A stretch of DNA of 10,801 nucleotides from an uncultured Flavobacteriaceae bacterium (GTDB lineage Bacteria; Bacteroidota; Bacteroidia; Flavobacteriales; Flavobacteriaceae), in assembly GCA_913020685.1 (NCBI GenBank), contig CAJWAY010000037.1, positions 1 through 10,801 of the forward strand. The letters run 5' to 3'. The notes beneath the pieces were generated by a model that was given only the letters and a program-made list of their open reading frames with translations, searched no databases and had not been told where the DNA came from. The position numbers were made by a program, and so were the translations under genes. Of the stretch, positions 1 through 6,385 are shown piece after piece. Numbering within the stretch: position 1 is the first letter of the stretch; each line of letters starts with the position of its first letter.

Positions 1-321
1 TATACTTTTTTAAATCTTAACAAGTATGGAGATTCCACCTACATTGGTCTGGCAGAGGAGTTTCAGTTTGGAGAATTTTCCATTGGATTCACCCAACAAG
101 CTGCCTCAGTCAATTCATTTGCCCTTAATAATATTGGTCTAACTATGGGACTGGCACTTGAAAATTTTGATTTTGGATTACACTACAACTTTCCAAACCG
201 AAAGCCAGGAAATGTATTTTCACCTAGTATATTTGAGTTGAGTATAATTTTTGACTTTAGTATTTACAGAAGAAATAACAGAGGGCTTTATAAAAAACTG
301 CAAATCGACAACTATTACTAG
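1..321 (+). CDS. PorP/SprF-like type IX secretion membrane protein, C-terminal fragment
   Basis: An open frame runs from the left edge to a TAG at 319-321 and gives 106 residues; the start lies outside the window. The fragment alternates polar and hydrophobic residues like outer-membrane beta strands (for example GLALENFDFGLHYNF). It ends with a segment reading PSIFELSIIFDFS, then a basic stretch and KKLQIDNYY. That ending resembles, from memory, Bacteroidota PorP/SprF proteins, which help assemble the type IX secretion system and anchor gliding adhesins at the outer membrane. The stop codon is 4 bp from the stop of the convergent PLP-enzyme gene, so no terminator fits between them. The beta-barrel character is fairly secure. 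The PorP/SprF assignment rests on a short C-terminal piece; another outer-membrane barrel family is possible. Confidence 0.62.
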   Translation, partial: YTFLNLNKYGDSTYIGLAEEFQFGEFSIGFTQQAASVNSFALNNIGLTMGLALENFDFGLHYNFPNRKPGNVFSPSIFELSIIFDFSIYRRNNRGLYKKLQIDNYY

Positions 322-325
322 TTGA

Positions 326-1309
326 CTACTTTTCCATAAATCCTTTTTCAATCATCCAGTCGTCATTATATATCTTTCCAATATAACGACTGCCAGAATC
401 GTGAAGTAATACGACTATAACATCATCTTTGGTAAAGTGATCTTTTAATTGCAATAGTCCTTTTACGGCAGCACCACAAGAATTTCCAGCAAAAATACCC
501 TCCTCCTGGGCCAACTTCCTTGTGAAAACCGCTGCATCCTTATCTGTAACCTTTTCAAATTTATCAATCAATTTGAAATCCACGTTCTCTGGGAGTATAT
601 CTTCTCCTATTCCCTCGGTTATATAGGGGTAAATTTCATTCTCATCAAAGATTCCAGTCTCATGATATTTTTTAAAAACGGAACCATAAGTGTCAATTCC
701 CCAAATTTTAATATTCGGATTCTTCTCTTTTAAAAATTTCGCCACTCCAGAGATGGTACCTCCTGTACCCACACCCACGACGAAATGCGTTATTTTACCT
801 CCTGTTTGTTCCCAAATTTCAGGTCCAGTTTGTTCATAATGAGCAACAGTATTAGATGGATTGTCATACTGGTTTACATACCATGAATTTGGGGTTTTAT
901 CTGATAATCTTTTGGAAACGCTATAATAGGAACGAGGATCTTCAGGAGCTACATCAGTGGGACAAACCACAACCTCAGCACCCATTCCACGTAGAACATC
1001 GAATTTCTCTTTGGACTGCTTATCATTTGAAACACAGATCAAGCGATAACCTTTTACAATAGCAGCCAAAGCCAATCCCATTCCAGTATTGCCTGAAGTC
1101 CCCTCTATGATTACACCACCAGGTTTTAGGCGCCCATCTGACTCAGCATCCTCAACCATTTTTAAGGCCATTCGATCCTTAACTGAATTACCTGGATTGA
1201 AACTTTCAATCTTAGCCAAGACTAATGCTGGAATGTCTTTAGTAACATTATTTAATCGTACTAAAGGCGTATTACCGATTGTTTCTAATATATTTTTGAA
1301 ATAATTCAT
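326..1309 (-). CDS. Cystathionine beta-synthase/cysteine synthase family PLP enzyme (catalytic core only)
   Basis: This fold-type II PLP enzyme makes cysteine or cystathionine by beta-replacement on serine or O-acetylserine. From the ATG at 1307-1309 (327 aa), the PLP lysine is K44 in NPGNSVKDRMA. The substrate/asparagine loop TSGNTG is at about 71-76, the PLP-phosphate glycine loop GVGTGGT at about 179-185, and the GNSCGAA serine that contacts the PLP ring nitrogen at about 275-281. The EGIGED stretch and the DPRSYYSV region resemble cystathionine beta-synthases more than classic CysK. No C-terminal Bateman (CBS) pair follows; the protein ends in the core-type tail WMIEKGFMEK. An in-frame upstream start at 1348 would add 13 residues unlike the family and would overlap a TAnnTTTG box, so the internal ATG is preferred. 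The gene follows the permease by 51 bp on the same strand. The substrate cannot be fixed from sequence alone. Confidence 0.9.
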   Translation of the reverse strand: MNYFKNILETIGNTPLVRLNNVTKDIPALVLAKIESFNPGNSVKDRMALKMVEDAESDGRLKPGGVIIEGTSGNTGMGLALAAIVKGYRLICVSNDKQSKEKFDVLRGMGAEVVVCPTDVAPEDPRSYYSVSKRLSDKTPNSWYVNQYDNPSNTVAHYEQTGPEIWEQTGGKITHFVVGVGTGGTISGVAKFLKEKNPNIKIWGIDTYGSVFKKYHETGIFDENEIYPYITEGIGEDILPENVDFKLIDKFEKVTDKDAAVFTRKLAQEEGIFAGNSCGAAVKGLLQLKDHFTKDDVIVVLLHDSGSRYIGKIYNDDWMIEKGFMEK

Positions 1310-1325
1310 CGAATATTTTTCAGGG

Positions 1326-1333
1326 CAAATATA
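1326..1333 (-). promoter_or_regulatory. Bacteroidota -7 box TATATTTG before the PLP-enzyme gene
   Basis: The minus strand reads TATATTTG, an exact match to the TAnnTTTG element recognised by the Bacteroidota primary sigma factor. It lies 16 nt before the chosen ATG, which predicts a leader of roughly a dozen nucleotides. No convincing -33 TTG is seen at the usual spacing. It may give this gene its own transcript besides read-through from the permease gene. Confidence 0.5.
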
Positions 1334-1360
1334 CCATATCCCAATCAATAAGTAAATAAA

Positions 1361-2596
1361 CTAACGAAATCGTAAAACACGAGAAGGATTAATATTACTG
1401 ATGATCGATGAGGGAATCCAAAGCAATAAACTGCTCACAACCAAAAAACCAAAATTCAGTAATAAGACATCCCAAAAATTGATTGAAACGGGAGCAATAT
1501 CAACATAATAGGTTTCGGGATCTAACCGAATCCATCCCCAGTGTTTTTGTGTCAAATAGAATAACATACCAATCAAATTTCCCCAAAATAAACCCTTAAT
1601 CATAATACCAACACCATTGTAAAGAAATATTTTTTGAATTAACAGGTTACCTGCACCTAAAGATTTAAATAATCCAATCATAGTCGAGCGTTCTAAAATC
1701 AAAACCAATAAGACACTAGACATATTTATGACCCCCACAACTATCATTAAAATGATGATGATCAATATATTGAAATCGAAAAGAGAAATCCATTGGAAAA
1801 TAGTGGCATATTGTCGTGTAATTTCAATAACATCAAGATTCGAGGGTAGCTTCGGATATATTGATGATCCTACACTAAATGATGTATTAAGATCCCTTGT
1901 AAACACTTCATAGGATCCTATTTCATCTTTTTTCCATTTATTGATGCGCTGAATGTGACGAAGATCTCCTAAAACAAAATTTTCATCAAAATCCGGAAAT
2001 CCAGACAAAAAAAGCCCTGCTATCTTAAATTTCCGCACATTAGGTAATTGCTGATTTTGGGAGTTTTGGAAATAGGCTGTAACCTCATCCCCTTCAGCTA
2101 CTGAAAGTCTTTGCGCAATGACCTCAGAAACTAGTATTTCGTTGGAGGCTATTTCTCCAAACTGAGGAAAGTTACCTGAGACCAAAAATTTTTTCAATAC
2201 TTGCCATTGATAATCTTGAGATACGCCCTTGTATAAAACACCTTCAAACTGATTGCCTGATTTCAAAAGTCCTCCCTTTAATGCTACTTTTTGGACATGA
2301 GTGACACCAGGTTCGTTTTTTAACATCTGAAAAGTTGTCGTATCATTCTCAATGGGAAGTATTGAAATCATTGATTCACTGTTCTCAAATGGCGCCACAA
2401 TTAAATGGCCATTGAAAGCAACGGTTTTACTCTGGATCTCTTCTTGCAATCCTTTACCTGTTGAAACTGCAATTAAAATCATCGTTATCCCCAATGCTAC
2501 TGCAACCTTTGCGATTTTAATTATCTGAACAGAAACACTACCTTTAAAGTTAGGATTTAGACGCATCCTTCTGGCAATAAACAGAGGTAAATTCAA
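1361..2596 (-). CDS. FtsX/LolC/E-like ABC transporter permease
   Basis: An inner-membrane permease of the MacB/LolC-E/FtsX superfamily, 411 aa, normal for the group. The N-terminal signature (FIARR, then SVSVQIIKIAKVAVALG) leads into TM1 at about 26-47. A large periplasmic domain of about 220 residues follows. Three C-terminal helices lie at about 275-301, 323-350 and 374-395. The post-TM2 motif LERSTMIGLFKSLGA (about 301-315) is the usual ATPase-coupling segment, and the tail NPSRVLRF is typical. LolC/E proteins extract lipoproteins from the inner membrane with the ATPase LolD, which is not in this window. The start appears to be TTG (2594-2596): no ATG lies between it and the upstream in-frame stop, and MNLPLFIARR matches the family N-terminus. 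The lipoprotein role is inferred from family resemblance; other FtsX-type roles are possible. Confidence 0.85.
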   Translation of the reverse strand: MNLPLFIARRMRLNPNFKGSVSVQIIKIAKVAVALGITMILIAVSTGKGLQEEIQSKTVAFNGHLIVAPFENSESMISILPIENDTTTFQMLKNEPGVTHVQKVALKGGLLKSGNQFEGVLYKGVSQDYQWQVLKKFLVSGNFPQFGEIASNEILVSEVIAQRLSVAEGDEVTAYFQNSQNQQLPNVRKFKIAGLFLSGFPDFDENFVLGDLRHIQRINKWKKDEIGSYEVFTRDLNTSFSVGSSIYPKLPSNLDVIEITRQYATIFQWISLFDFNILIIIILMIVVGVINMSSVLLVLILERSTMIGLFKSLGAGNLLIQKIFLYNGVGIMIKGLFWGNLIGMLFYLTQKHWGWIRLDPETYYVDIAPVSINFWDVLLLNFGFLVVSSLLLWIPSSIISNINPSRVLRFR

Positions 2597-2598
2597 AT

Positions 2599-2606
2599 TA
2601 AATTTG
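2599..2606 (+). promoter_or_regulatory. Bacteroidota -7 box TAAATTTG before the DUF1343 gene
   Basis: The plus strand reads TAAATTTG, an exact TAnnTTTG match, ending 4 nt before the GTG start at 2611. A transcript from it would begin at or next to the start codon and so be essentially leaderless. No good -33 TTG is present upstream. Confidence 0.4.
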
Positions 2607-2610
2607 TTTT

Positions 2611-3771
2611 GTGATATATAAACTCAAAATTACAGTTTTATTTTTTCTTTTACTGAGCAAGCAGGTGCCATGTTTTTCCCAAACAAAAATCATCCCAGGA
2701 GCTGCACAGTTGGAATTATACCTAAAAATTTTGGAGAAAGACAATATTGGAGTAATTGCACATCAAGCCAGTTTGGTCAATTCCAAAACACATTTAATTG
2801 ATACCCTCTTTTCTTTGGGAGTAAACATGAAAAAAGTTTTCGCTCCAGAGCATGGGTTTAGAGGAAATGCTGATGCAGGAGAGAAAGTTGCAGATCAAAA
2901 AGACCCTAAAACAGGTCTGCCTATACTTTCCCTCTATGGCAGTAACAAAAAACCCTCTAAAGAAAGTCTGGCTGGCATCAGTATTATGCTTTTAGATTTG
3001 CAAGATGTAGGAGTAAGGTTTTACACTTATCTCTCTACCTTACACTACGTCATGGAAGCCTGCGCTGAAAATGGAATTCCATTAATCATTCTGGATCGAC
3101 CAAATCCAAATACCCACTATACTGATGGTCCTGTTTTGGAGGAGGACTGCAAGAGTTTTGTTGGGATGCATCCTGTTCCAATTGTCACTGGAATGACAAT
3201 TGGAGAATATGCCAAAATGATAAACGGAGAGAGGTGGCTTTCAAATGGTATTCAATGCGATTTAAAGGTTGTACCTGTCAAGAACTACAACCATAAAGCT
3301 AAATACGAAATTCCCCGAAGGCCCTCGCCCAATTTGCCCAATTCTAAATCAATAGCACTTTATCCCAGTTTATGTCTTTTAGAGCCTACTGTCATCAGCG
3401 TTGGAAGAGGAACAGAAATGCAATTCCAGATTTATGGACATCCGCAGCTGCCAGAGACTAATTTTTCATTCACGCCCAGACCAAACTATGGGTCTAAAAA
3501 CCCTAAACTAAAAGATCAAATATGTCACGGAGTTGACCTAAGAAAGTTTGAAAATCCAGAAAAAATTGAATTAAAATGGCTGATTCAAGCTTACAGAGAT
3601 TTTCCAGATAAAAAGTCTTTTTTCAAAAAAAGTTTTTATAGGATTGCAGGTAATAAAAAATTGAAAAAACAATTGGTACAAGGAATGAATGAACAACAAA
3701 TTCGAAAAACTTGGGAAAAGGATTTAGAAAAATTCATGATAATAAGAAGAAAATATCTAATCTATCCCTAA
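2611..3771 (+). CDS. namZ: Secreted DUF1343 / NamZ-type exo-beta-N-acetylmuramidase (GH171)
   Basis: The family removes terminal N-acetylmuramic acid from peptidoglycan fragments, and so serves cell-wall turnover or scavenging. At 386 aa this is the family's normal length. Residues 1 to about 24 form a Sec signal peptide (K-rich start, hydrophobic core, CFSQ before the mature protein). The cysteine lacks a proper lipobox, so a lipoprotein is unlikely. Conserved DUF1343 blocks are: the APEHGFRG segment with E80-H81, in the region where the catalytic glutamate is proposed; DLQDVGVRFYTY at 129-140; LDRPNP at 161-166; GMHPVPIVTGMTIGEYA at 185-201; PSPNLP at about 238-243; and SVGRGTEM at 263-270. 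A segment usually read as ANQTS in relatives, from memory, is AHQAS here. The start is GTG at 2611: no ATG is available and an in-frame stop lies just upstream. The gene symbol is by family resemblance; activity is inferred. Confidence 0.9.
   Translation: MIYKLKITVLFFLLLSKQVPCFSQTKIIPGAAQLELYLKILEKDNIGVIAHQASLVNSKTHLIDTLFSLGVNMKKVFAPEHGFRGNADAGEKVADQKDPKTGLPILSLYGSNKKPSKESLAGISIMLLDLQDVGVRFYTYLSTLHYVMEACAENGIPLIILDRPNPNTHYTDGPVLEEDCKSFVGMHPVPIVTGMTIGEYAKMINGERWLSNGIQCDLKVVPVKNYNHKAKYEIPRRPSPNLPNSKSIALYPSLCLLEPTVISVGRGTEMQFQIYGHPQLPETNFSFTPRPNYGSKNPKLKDQICHGVDLRKFENPEKIELKWLIQAYRDFPDKKSFFKKSFYRIAGNKKLKKQLVQGMNEQQIRKTWEKDLEKFMIIRRKYLIYP
2625..2632 (-). promoter_or_regulatory. Bacteroidota -7 box TAATTTTG before the permease gene
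   Basis: The minus strand reads TAATTTTG, matching TAnnTTTG, 28 nt before the TTG start of the permease. A TTG triplet lies 25 nt further upstream (2658-2660), longer than the usual spacing. If used, the promoter sits inside the first codons of the divergent DUF1343 gene. Confidence 0.45.
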
Positions 3772-3891
3772 TAATTCTATAATGCCAGATATGAATAATC
3801 TATTTAGAAAAGCACTATCGGAATATTAGTAAACCTTAAGAAATCAATCTCTTGTTGCAAGGATAAAATTTGGATTACTTAGCAAATCTAA

Positions 3892-4524
3892 CTACGGAAT
3901 GTTGAGGTACTTGTGGGTTTGTAATGACACTTTCCATTCTGTATGTTTCATAACGTAGTCAACGATCAATGGTATCATTTTCTCACGCTTACTCCACTCA
4001 GGTTGGAGGAAAAGTTTACATTTCTTAGCCACTTTTTTCGCCTGTTGCTCTGCAAAACGAAAATCATCCCGATTGTGTATAATCATTTTCAACTCATCTG
4101 CCCTATCAAAGGCTTCCATAATGGGAAGTTTATTTTTTTTTGGCGATAGACAAAACCAATCCCAATAACCTGACAAAGGATAGGCCCCTGATGTTTCGAT
4201 ATGAGTTTTAATATCGAGAGAATTTAAACCCTTTGTGAGTGGATCCATATTACACATTAATGGCTCGCCACCAGTTACCACTGCAGTATCGGAAAACTTT
4301 TTAGCGGTTTCGATGATTTCATCAACTGGGGTTGGTGGATGTGATTTAGGATTCCAACTTTCTTTGACATCACACCAGTGGCAACCAACATCACAACCGC
4401 CAACCCTAATAAAATAAGCAGCACTGCCTTTGTGATAGCCCTCTCCCTGTATGGTATAAAAAGCCTCCATCAAAGGAATAAGTGTTCCGAATTCCAACAT
4501 TTCTCGTTGTTTCTTGTAATCCAT
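3892..4524 (-). CDS. queE: 7-carboxy-7-deazaguanine synthase, radical SAM
   Basis: QueE converts 6-carboxytetrahydropterin to 7-carboxy-7-deazaguanine, a step towards preQ0 and queuosine in tRNA, using SAM and a [4Fe-4S] cluster. The 210-aa protein has the substrate-side EAFYTIQGEG stretch near residues 20-29. The cluster-binding cysteines C44, C48 and C51 form a CX3CX2C motif within RVGGCDVGCHWCDVKESW. The SAM-binding GGEP is at 85-88, and a THIETSG strand follows. These features match the compact Bacteroidota form of QueE. The partner genes queC, queD and queF are not in this window. The gene stands alone on the minus strand: it is convergent with the DUF1343 gene across 120 bp and divergent from the membrane-protein gene across 87 bp. 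The start is the ATG at 4522-4524, 5 nt after a TAnnTTTG box. Confidence 0.95.
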   Translation of the reverse strand: MDYKKQREMLEFGTLIPLMEAFYTIQGEGYHKGSAAYFIRVGGCDVGCHWCDVKESWNPKSHPPTPVDEIIETAKKFSDTAVVTGGEPLMCNMDPLTKGLNSLDIKTHIETSGAYPLSGYWDWFCLSPKKNKLPIMEAFDRADELKMIIHNRDDFRFAEQQAKKVAKKCKLFLQPEWSKREKMIPLIVDYVMKHTEWKVSLQTHKYLNIP

Positions 4525-4529
4525 TTAGA

Positions 4530-4537
4530 CAAAGATA
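4530..4537 (-). promoter_or_regulatory. Bacteroidota -7 box TATCTTTG before queE
   Basis: The minus strand reads TATCTTTG, an exact TAnnTTTG match, and only five bases (TCTAA) separate it from the queE ATG. Transcription starting about 4-6 nt after the box would begin at the start codon, predicting a leaderless or near-leaderless queE mRNA. A TTG occurs 13 nt upstream of the box, shorter than usual for a -33 element. Confidence 0.5.
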
Positions 4538-4570
4538 ATCCATGCCGTCACAATCCTTAAATAAAAAAGG

Positions 4571-4578
4571 TATATTTG
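4571..4578 (+). promoter_or_regulatory. Bacteroidota -7 box TATATTTG before the membrane-protein gene
   Basis: TATATTTG on the plus strand matches TAnnTTTG and lies 33 nt before the ATG at 4612. It overlaps the in-frame TTG at 4576, which argues against that upstream codon as the start. No clear -33 TTG is seen. It is arranged back to back with the queE box 33 bp away. Confidence 0.5.
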
Positions 4579-4611
4579 ATTATATTCCAATTTCATCAAA
4601 TTAAATTTTTT

Positions 4612-5511
4612 ATGAAGCCTTGGCACAAATTTATTGACAACATTTTTTCAAAGGTTTTTTCCTTAAAAAATCAGGATAAAGTCGAACGTGCAACCCTATG
4701 GCTATCAATGATTGGTTTTATTATTCATCTTTTTTTGATTTATGCAAAAAAGTTTGATTGGTTTGAAATTTCTTTTGAAAGTACTCTTTTGATCGATCCC
4801 ATTTCGGCCATTTACACCCCATTTTCAATCATTTTGATATATGAGATCTATCTTTTAGTAGTTAACCTTCCAAGATCATTTACTACCTCCGTATCCAAAC
4901 AATTTGAAATAATTTCACTTATCCTCATTCGAAGAATTTTTGCAGATATTCCTAAGATAGACCTAAAAGCCAATTGGATGAGCACTCAAGAAAATATTCA
5001 ACTTATATATGACGTATTGGGGGTATTGATCATTTTCTTTTTGATTTTCTTATTCAACAAAGGACGATCAAGATTGCCAAAAAAATCCCTCAATCCCAAT
5101 CTACAAAGTTTTGTTGCTTCTAAGAAAGCAGTAAGTCTGATTTTATTGCCAATACTTATTATCACCTCATGTATAAGTGTTTACAACTGGATTTATGGTT
5201 TATTATACCTTCAGGTGACCTCCGACATCAATTCCATTTTTTACAACGAATTTTTTACCATTCTCATTTTAGCGGATGTTCTTATTTTACTACTTTCCTT
5301 TCAATACACTGAACGTTACAGTCAATTAATCAGAAACACTGGTTTTGTGATCTGCACCATATTGATCAGACTCTCTTTTGGCGTAAGCGGTCTTACAAAT
5401 GTTATATTAATTATCTCAAGTATTGCCTTCGGTCTTGTAATATTATCCATTTACAATATGGAGGAGAATCCTATTGATAAAAAGAAGAGAACACAACTAA
5501 ATTCAAGTTAA
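4612..5511 (+). CDS. Uncharacterised multi-pass membrane protein
   Basis: I do not recognise a named family. From the ATG at 4612 the protein has 299 residues. It opens with a short basic amphipathic N-terminus, then about six to seven hydrophobic helices: roughly 29-45, 60-84, 131-151, 172-196, 212-234, 240-258 and 260-281. A charged segment between helices 2 and 3 (about 85-130) contains the EIISLILIRRIFADIPKID stretch, mixing hydrophobic residues with paired arginines. The tail (EENPIDKKKRTQLNSS) is charged and probably cytosolic. The paired arginines on a hydrophobic face recall channel or sensor segments, but no pore or catalytic motif is visible, so no function is claimed. Its TAA overlaps the stop of convergent folD in the tetramer TTAA (5508-5511). 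An in-frame TTG at 4576 would add 12 residues but lies inside the promoter box. Composition resembles its neighbours. Confidence 0.85.
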   Translation: MKPWHKFIDNIFSKVFSLKNQDKVERATLWLSMIGFIIHLFLIYAKKFDWFEISFESTLLIDPISAIYTPFSIILIYEIYLLVVNLPRSFTTSVSKQFEIISLILIRRIFADIPKIDLKANWMSTQENIQLIYDVLGVLIIFFLIFLFNKGRSRLPKKSLNPNLQSFVASKKAVSLILLPILIITSCISVYNWIYGLLYLQVTSDINSIFYNEFFTILILADVLILLLSFQYTERYSQLIRNTGFVICTILIRLSFGVSGLTNVILIISSIAFGLVILSIYNMEENPIDKKKRTQLNSS

Positions 5512-6383
5512 AATTTACGCTCACAGGAAAGAAGAGTATTCTGAAGTAACATTGCGATGGTCATTGGCCCTACTCCGCCAGGAACAGGAGTAATATAACT
5601 CGATTTTTTAGAGACTTCATCATAAGCCACATCACCCTTGATAATATAGCCCTTTGGATGAGATTCGTCAAGTACTCTAGTAATACCTACGTCAATTACT
5701 ATTACACCATCCTTGACCATATCAGCTTTTAAAAATTCAGGTATACCAAGAGCAGAGATTATGATATCTGCTTTTTGAGTTAACTTTTCAATGTCTTTGG
5801 TTCTACTGTGAGCAAGAGTTACTGTAGCATTTCCAGGATTATTCTTTTGACTCATCAAAATACTGATAGGTCTACCTACGATATGACTTCTGCCGATAAC
5901 CACACAGTGTTTTCCAGATACATCAATTTTATATCTTCTTAGCATTTCCATAATACCAAAAGGAGTAGCAGGAATAAAGGAATCCATTTCCAATGCCATT
6001 CTTCCAAAATTTGAGGGATGAAAACCATCAACATCTTTCTTTGGATCAACGGCCAGTAAAATTTTCTCCTCGTCTATGTGCTGAGGGAGGGGTAACTGAA
6101 CAATATAACCATCCAAGGTGTCGTCATTATTTAATGCTCGAATTTTGGAGATCAGTGCTTCTTCAGTAATTTTACTTTCTAAGTGGATCAATGTTGATTT
6201 AAAACCAACTTGCTCACATGAACGCACCTTACTTCCAACATAAGTCAAACTTGCCCCGTCGTTGCCTACTATTACCGCTGCTAAATGAGGTATTTTTTTC
6301 TGATTTTCTTTTCGAAGAATAACTGCTTGCTTAATTTCTTCTTTAATTTGTTCAGATAGTTTTTTCCCGTCCAGTATTTCCAT
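5508..6383 (-). CDS. folD: Bifunctional methylenetetrahydrofolate dehydrogenase/methenyltetrahydrofolate cyclohydrolase
   Basis: FolD interconverts 5,10-methylene-, 5,10-methenyl- and 10-formyl-tetrahydrofolate in the cytosol, feeding purine and formyl-Met synthesis. The 291-aa protein is full length. The catalytic pair is Y48 and K52 in SLTYVGSKVRSC. QLPLP is at 96-100 and DVDGFHP at 117-123. The Rossmann NADP-binding loop GRSHIVGRP is at 164-172, and the C-terminal folate-site motif PVPGGVGPMT is at 266-275. The ATG (6381-6383) lies 2 bp after the ffh stop, so the two genes are almost certainly translated from one transcript. No TAnnTTTG box stands directly before it. The gene ends in a 4-bp overlap with the convergent membrane-protein gene. 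Confidence 0.97.
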   Translation of the reverse strand: MEILDGKKLSEQIKEEIKQAVILRKENQKKIPHLAAVIVGNDGASLTYVGSKVRSCEQVGFKSTLIHLESKITEEALISKIRALNNDDTLDGYIVQLPLPQHIDEEKILLAVDPKKDVDGFHPSNFGRMALEMDSFIPATPFGIMEMLRRYKIDVSGKHCVVIGRSHIVGRPISILMSQKNNPGNATVTLAHSRTKDIEKLTQKADIIISALGIPEFLKADMVKDGVIVIDVGITRVLDESHPKGYIIKGDVAYDEVSKKSSYITPVPGGVGPMTIAMLLQNTLLSCERKF

Positions 6384-6385
6384 AA

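Noticed and set aside
1310..1348. Upstream start at 1348 for the PLP enzyme, adding 13 residues
   Set aside because: The extra residues are unlike the family N-terminus, and the region contains an exact TAnnTTTG promoter box.
2611..2685. DUF1343 protein as a lipoprotein because of a Cys near the signal-peptide end
   Set aside because: The residues before the Cys (Q-V-P-C) do not form a lipobox; an ordinary Sec cleavage after CFSQ fits better.
3868..3880. 13-base match ATTTGGATTACTT shared with the region near 8219-8231
   Set aside because: One such match is expected by chance in about 10 kb of AT-rich DNA; it is not flanked by further similarity.
3772..3891. 120-bp gap between the DUF1343 gene and queE as a possible small RNA or terminator
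   Set aside because: Only short stems are visible (CTTG-TTG-CAAG near 3852, ATTTG/CAAAT near 3868), with no following T run on either strand and no open frame with a start. Nothing can be supported.
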